From NCBI GenBank assembly GCA_937927845.1, contig CALFXE010000006.1, forward strand, positions 1 through 7,523: a stretch of DNA of 7,523 bases, written 5' to 3'. The number at the start of each line of letters is the position of its first letter. Position 1 is the stretch's first letter. Of this stretch, positions 6,455 to 7,523 are shown piece after piece. A program made the translations under genes and the position numbers. The notes under the pieces are model-generated. The model was not told the DNA's origin. It worked only from the letters and a program-made list of their open reading frames with translations, and did no database searches. The DNA comes from an uncultured Paludibacter sp. (GTDB taxonomy: Bacteria > Bacteroidota > Bacteroidia > Bacteroidales > Paludibacteraceae).

Positions 6455-7282
6455 ATGATTCAATTTATTTATAGTCTCAAAAAAGAGGTTGATGTGAAAG
6501 TTGAGCAAATCGAATGCTCGGAAGTCAGCGTGATTACAAAGTCATTGGAGGCATCGCGTGTGCTTGCTGATGCATTCAAACAGTTGAAACTATTTGTCAT
6601 GTCACATAACTTTAAGAATGATGATGACGAAATTTCATTTTTTAAAGAAATTAAGCCCAGATTGTGCTTTCGTTTAATATACTATCGTAAAGTTTACAAT
6701 ATCGAAATGAATCGACCCATAGGTATAGATAAACAACGGGAGTATCTATGTGATATCTTGAATGATATAAATAAATATAACTCTAAACGACTTGACTTTA
6801 TACGATATTACCGTTCGGGTTCCACCCATCTGGACACTCTCTACTTTTTGCGGGATAGTACAGATGCCGAACAATACCTCGAAACGTTCTATCATGAGCT
6901 TGATCCTAAATTTTCCACAAATTGCGATTTCAAAGTAGCAAAGATTTTGTCTAATGATATGCTTTCTGCCTATCTTATGCAAGAAATAGAGTTGTTAAAT
7001 GACAATGGAATGAGAGCAGGTTCTTTTAATTTTCCTACCACTAAAAAAACGTGGAAAGGAAGCAAAGCTGAATTACAAGAACAGATCTATGCTTGGGATA
7101 GTGCCGGAACATTTGGCGATGTTCCTCTCACTCAACTTTACGATTACATCCAAAATGTATTCAATATCCAGTTGGATACGAACCTTTCACGTACTTTTGG
7201 CGATTTAAAAATACGGAATGCCCCTACACCGTTTCTTGAAAAATTGAAAGACGCCTTATTACGGCGTATGGGAAGAAATTAA
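6455..7282 (+). CDS. rteC: RteC-family regulator of conjugative-transposon excision
   Basis: RteC controls excision genes in CTnDOT-type Bacteroides conjugative transposons: it is made under RteA/RteB control and activates excision-gene transcription by binding DNA. The protein is 275 residues from ATG 6455, a normal family length. Family hallmarks in order are KPRLCFRLIYYRKVYNIE (about 67-84), LDFIRYYRSGSTHLDTLYFLR (about 113-133), and a C-terminal winged-helix part with WKGSKAELQEQIYAWDSAGTF followed by FGDLKIRNAPTPFLEKLKDALLRRM. An in-frame GTG at 6434 would add seven residues, but it falls inside the loop of a short inverted repeat and ATG is preferred. No rteA/rteB or excision genes are in the window, so the protein either acts on genes elsewhere in the element or is an orphan. 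The ORF is intact. It shows the metal genes sit on, or beside, a conjugative element. Confidence 0.92.
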   Translation: MIQFIYSLKKEVDVKVEQIECSEVSVITKSLEASRVLADAFKQLKLFVMSHNFKNDDDEISFFKEIKPRLCFRLIYYRKVYNIEMNRPIGIDKQREYLCDILNDINKYNSKRLDFIRYYRSGSTHLDTLYFLRDSTDAEQYLETFYHELDPKFSTNCDFKVAKILSNDMLSAYLMQEIELLNDNGMRAGSFNFPTTKKTWKGSKAELQEQIYAWDSAGTFGDVPLTQLYDYIQNVFNIQLDTNLSRTFGDLKIRNAPTPFLEKLKDALLRRMGRN

Positions 7283-7317
7283 CCAATACCGAGTGTATAT
7301 ATTAATTAAGAAGTACC

Positions 7318-7339
7318 CCACATTTCAATCGAAAAGTGG
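7318..7339 (+). terminator. Possible terminator hairpin after rteC
   Basis: Arms CCACATTT and AAAAGTGG pair at 7 of 8 positions around the loop CAATCG. The hairpin starts 35 bases after the rteC stop and is followed by TTCTTCG, a short T-rich tail. The stem is short and AT-rich, so this is a weak candidate; it could equally be part of a mobile-element end. Confidence 0.3.
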
Positions 7340-7490
7340 TTCTTCGTCAAATTTGGTGCAAAATAACGGTTCTTAAACAACCAGTATAATTGACTTATTG
7401 TGTTGATATACAGGCAAATAAATAACAAAAAGCTAGTATAATAGAATTATTTTTATTATCTTTAAAGGTCTGACACTAAAGGTTTTAAAG

Positions 7491-7523
7491 ATGATTGACT
7501 ACACTAGCCAACCCAAAGATAAT
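7491..7523 (+). CDS. Possible start of a gene cut by the window edge (maybe a transposase)
   Basis: An ATG at 7491 opens eleven codons (MIDYTSQPKDN) that run to the edge without a stop. Some Bacteroidetes transposases begin with a similar MIxYTS pattern, and the repeats just upstream fit an IS end. Eleven codons cannot identify a protein, so this is a lead only. Confidence 0.25.
   Translation, partial: MIDYTSQPKDN

Larger units (their letters stand above)
7283..7523. other. Non-coding tail with short direct repeats, possibly an insertion-sequence end
   Basis: This 241-base stretch has no gene except a possible start at 7491. It holds a 7-base direct repeat GGTTCTT at 7338-7344 and 7368-7374 (30-base period, with a shared CAA three bases later). 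A second imperfect direct repeat, AGTATAATwGAmTTATT, lies at 7383-7399 and 7435-7451 (52-base period, 15 of 17 bases equal). GGTTCTTCGTCAAATT recalls ISL3-type ends (GGCTCTT...), so the sequence may enter an IS to the right. That is a weak guess from memory of the family consensus. Confidence 0.35.

Noticed and set aside
340..6982. Open frames of 72-107 codons on the minus strand, for example 340-579, 4727-5035 and 5744-6067
   Set aside because: Each lies fully opposite a well-supported + strand gene and shows no recognisable domain or own spacing; they follow from the codon pattern of the real genes.
7251..7267. Short repeat ACGCC/GGCGT near the end of rteC as a terminator
   Set aside because: Only five base pairs, inside the coding sequence, with no T-tract after it.
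7345..7362. CTnDOT-like attachment core (GTANNTTTGC) in the tail
   Set aside because: The nearest stretch, GTCAAATTTGGTGC, does not match the core, and no integrase gene is nearby.

Overview
The window looks like accessory DNA from a Bacteroidetes bacterium (Bacteroides/Parabacteroides-like), most likely part of an integrative conjugative element (ICE). Three observations point there: the DNA is AT-rich, one promoter-like site matches the Bacteroides -7 consensus TAnnTTTG, and position 6455 starts a clear RteC-family protein, a regulator known from CTnDOT-type conjugative transposons. All supported genes are on the + strand.

Layout. (1) Positions 2-1165: the C-terminal third of a CzcA/CusA heavy-metal RND pump, cut by the window edge. 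(2) 1152-2357: its TolC-family outer-membrane partner, overlapping the pump gene. (3) 2368-2640: a small two-helix membrane protein with a Cys/His-rich loop. It overlaps by 47 bases (4) 2594-3028: a Fur-family metalloregulator. A perfect 11-bp hairpin sits exactly at the end of this overlap. (5) 3009-3044: a 7-3-7 palindrome and a Bacteroides -7 promoter match. (6) 3074-6311: a tight three-gene operon with a secreted, probably outer-membrane, beta-barrel protein with a CxxxCxxC N-terminus, a class I SAM methyltransferase, and a P1B-2 (Zn/Cd/Pb) ATPase. (7) 6312-6454: a leader region. (8) 6455-7282: rteC. (9) 7283-7523: a non-coding tail with short direct repeats, which may lead into an insertion sequence beyond the edge.

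How it may work together (inference). The ATPase would move Zn2+, Cd2+ or Pb2+ from cytoplasm to periplasm, and the RND-TolC complex would carry metal out across the outer membrane. The Fur-like protein would sense metal and act at the palindrome in front of the barrel-methyltransferase-ATPase operon. The roles of the small membrane protein, the barrel and the methyltransferase are unknown. They are the least explained part and the best candidate for new biology.

Limits: the RND gene start, the periplasmic adaptor (CusB/CzcB-like) expected upstream, and the rest of the mobile element lie outside the window. No database search could be run.
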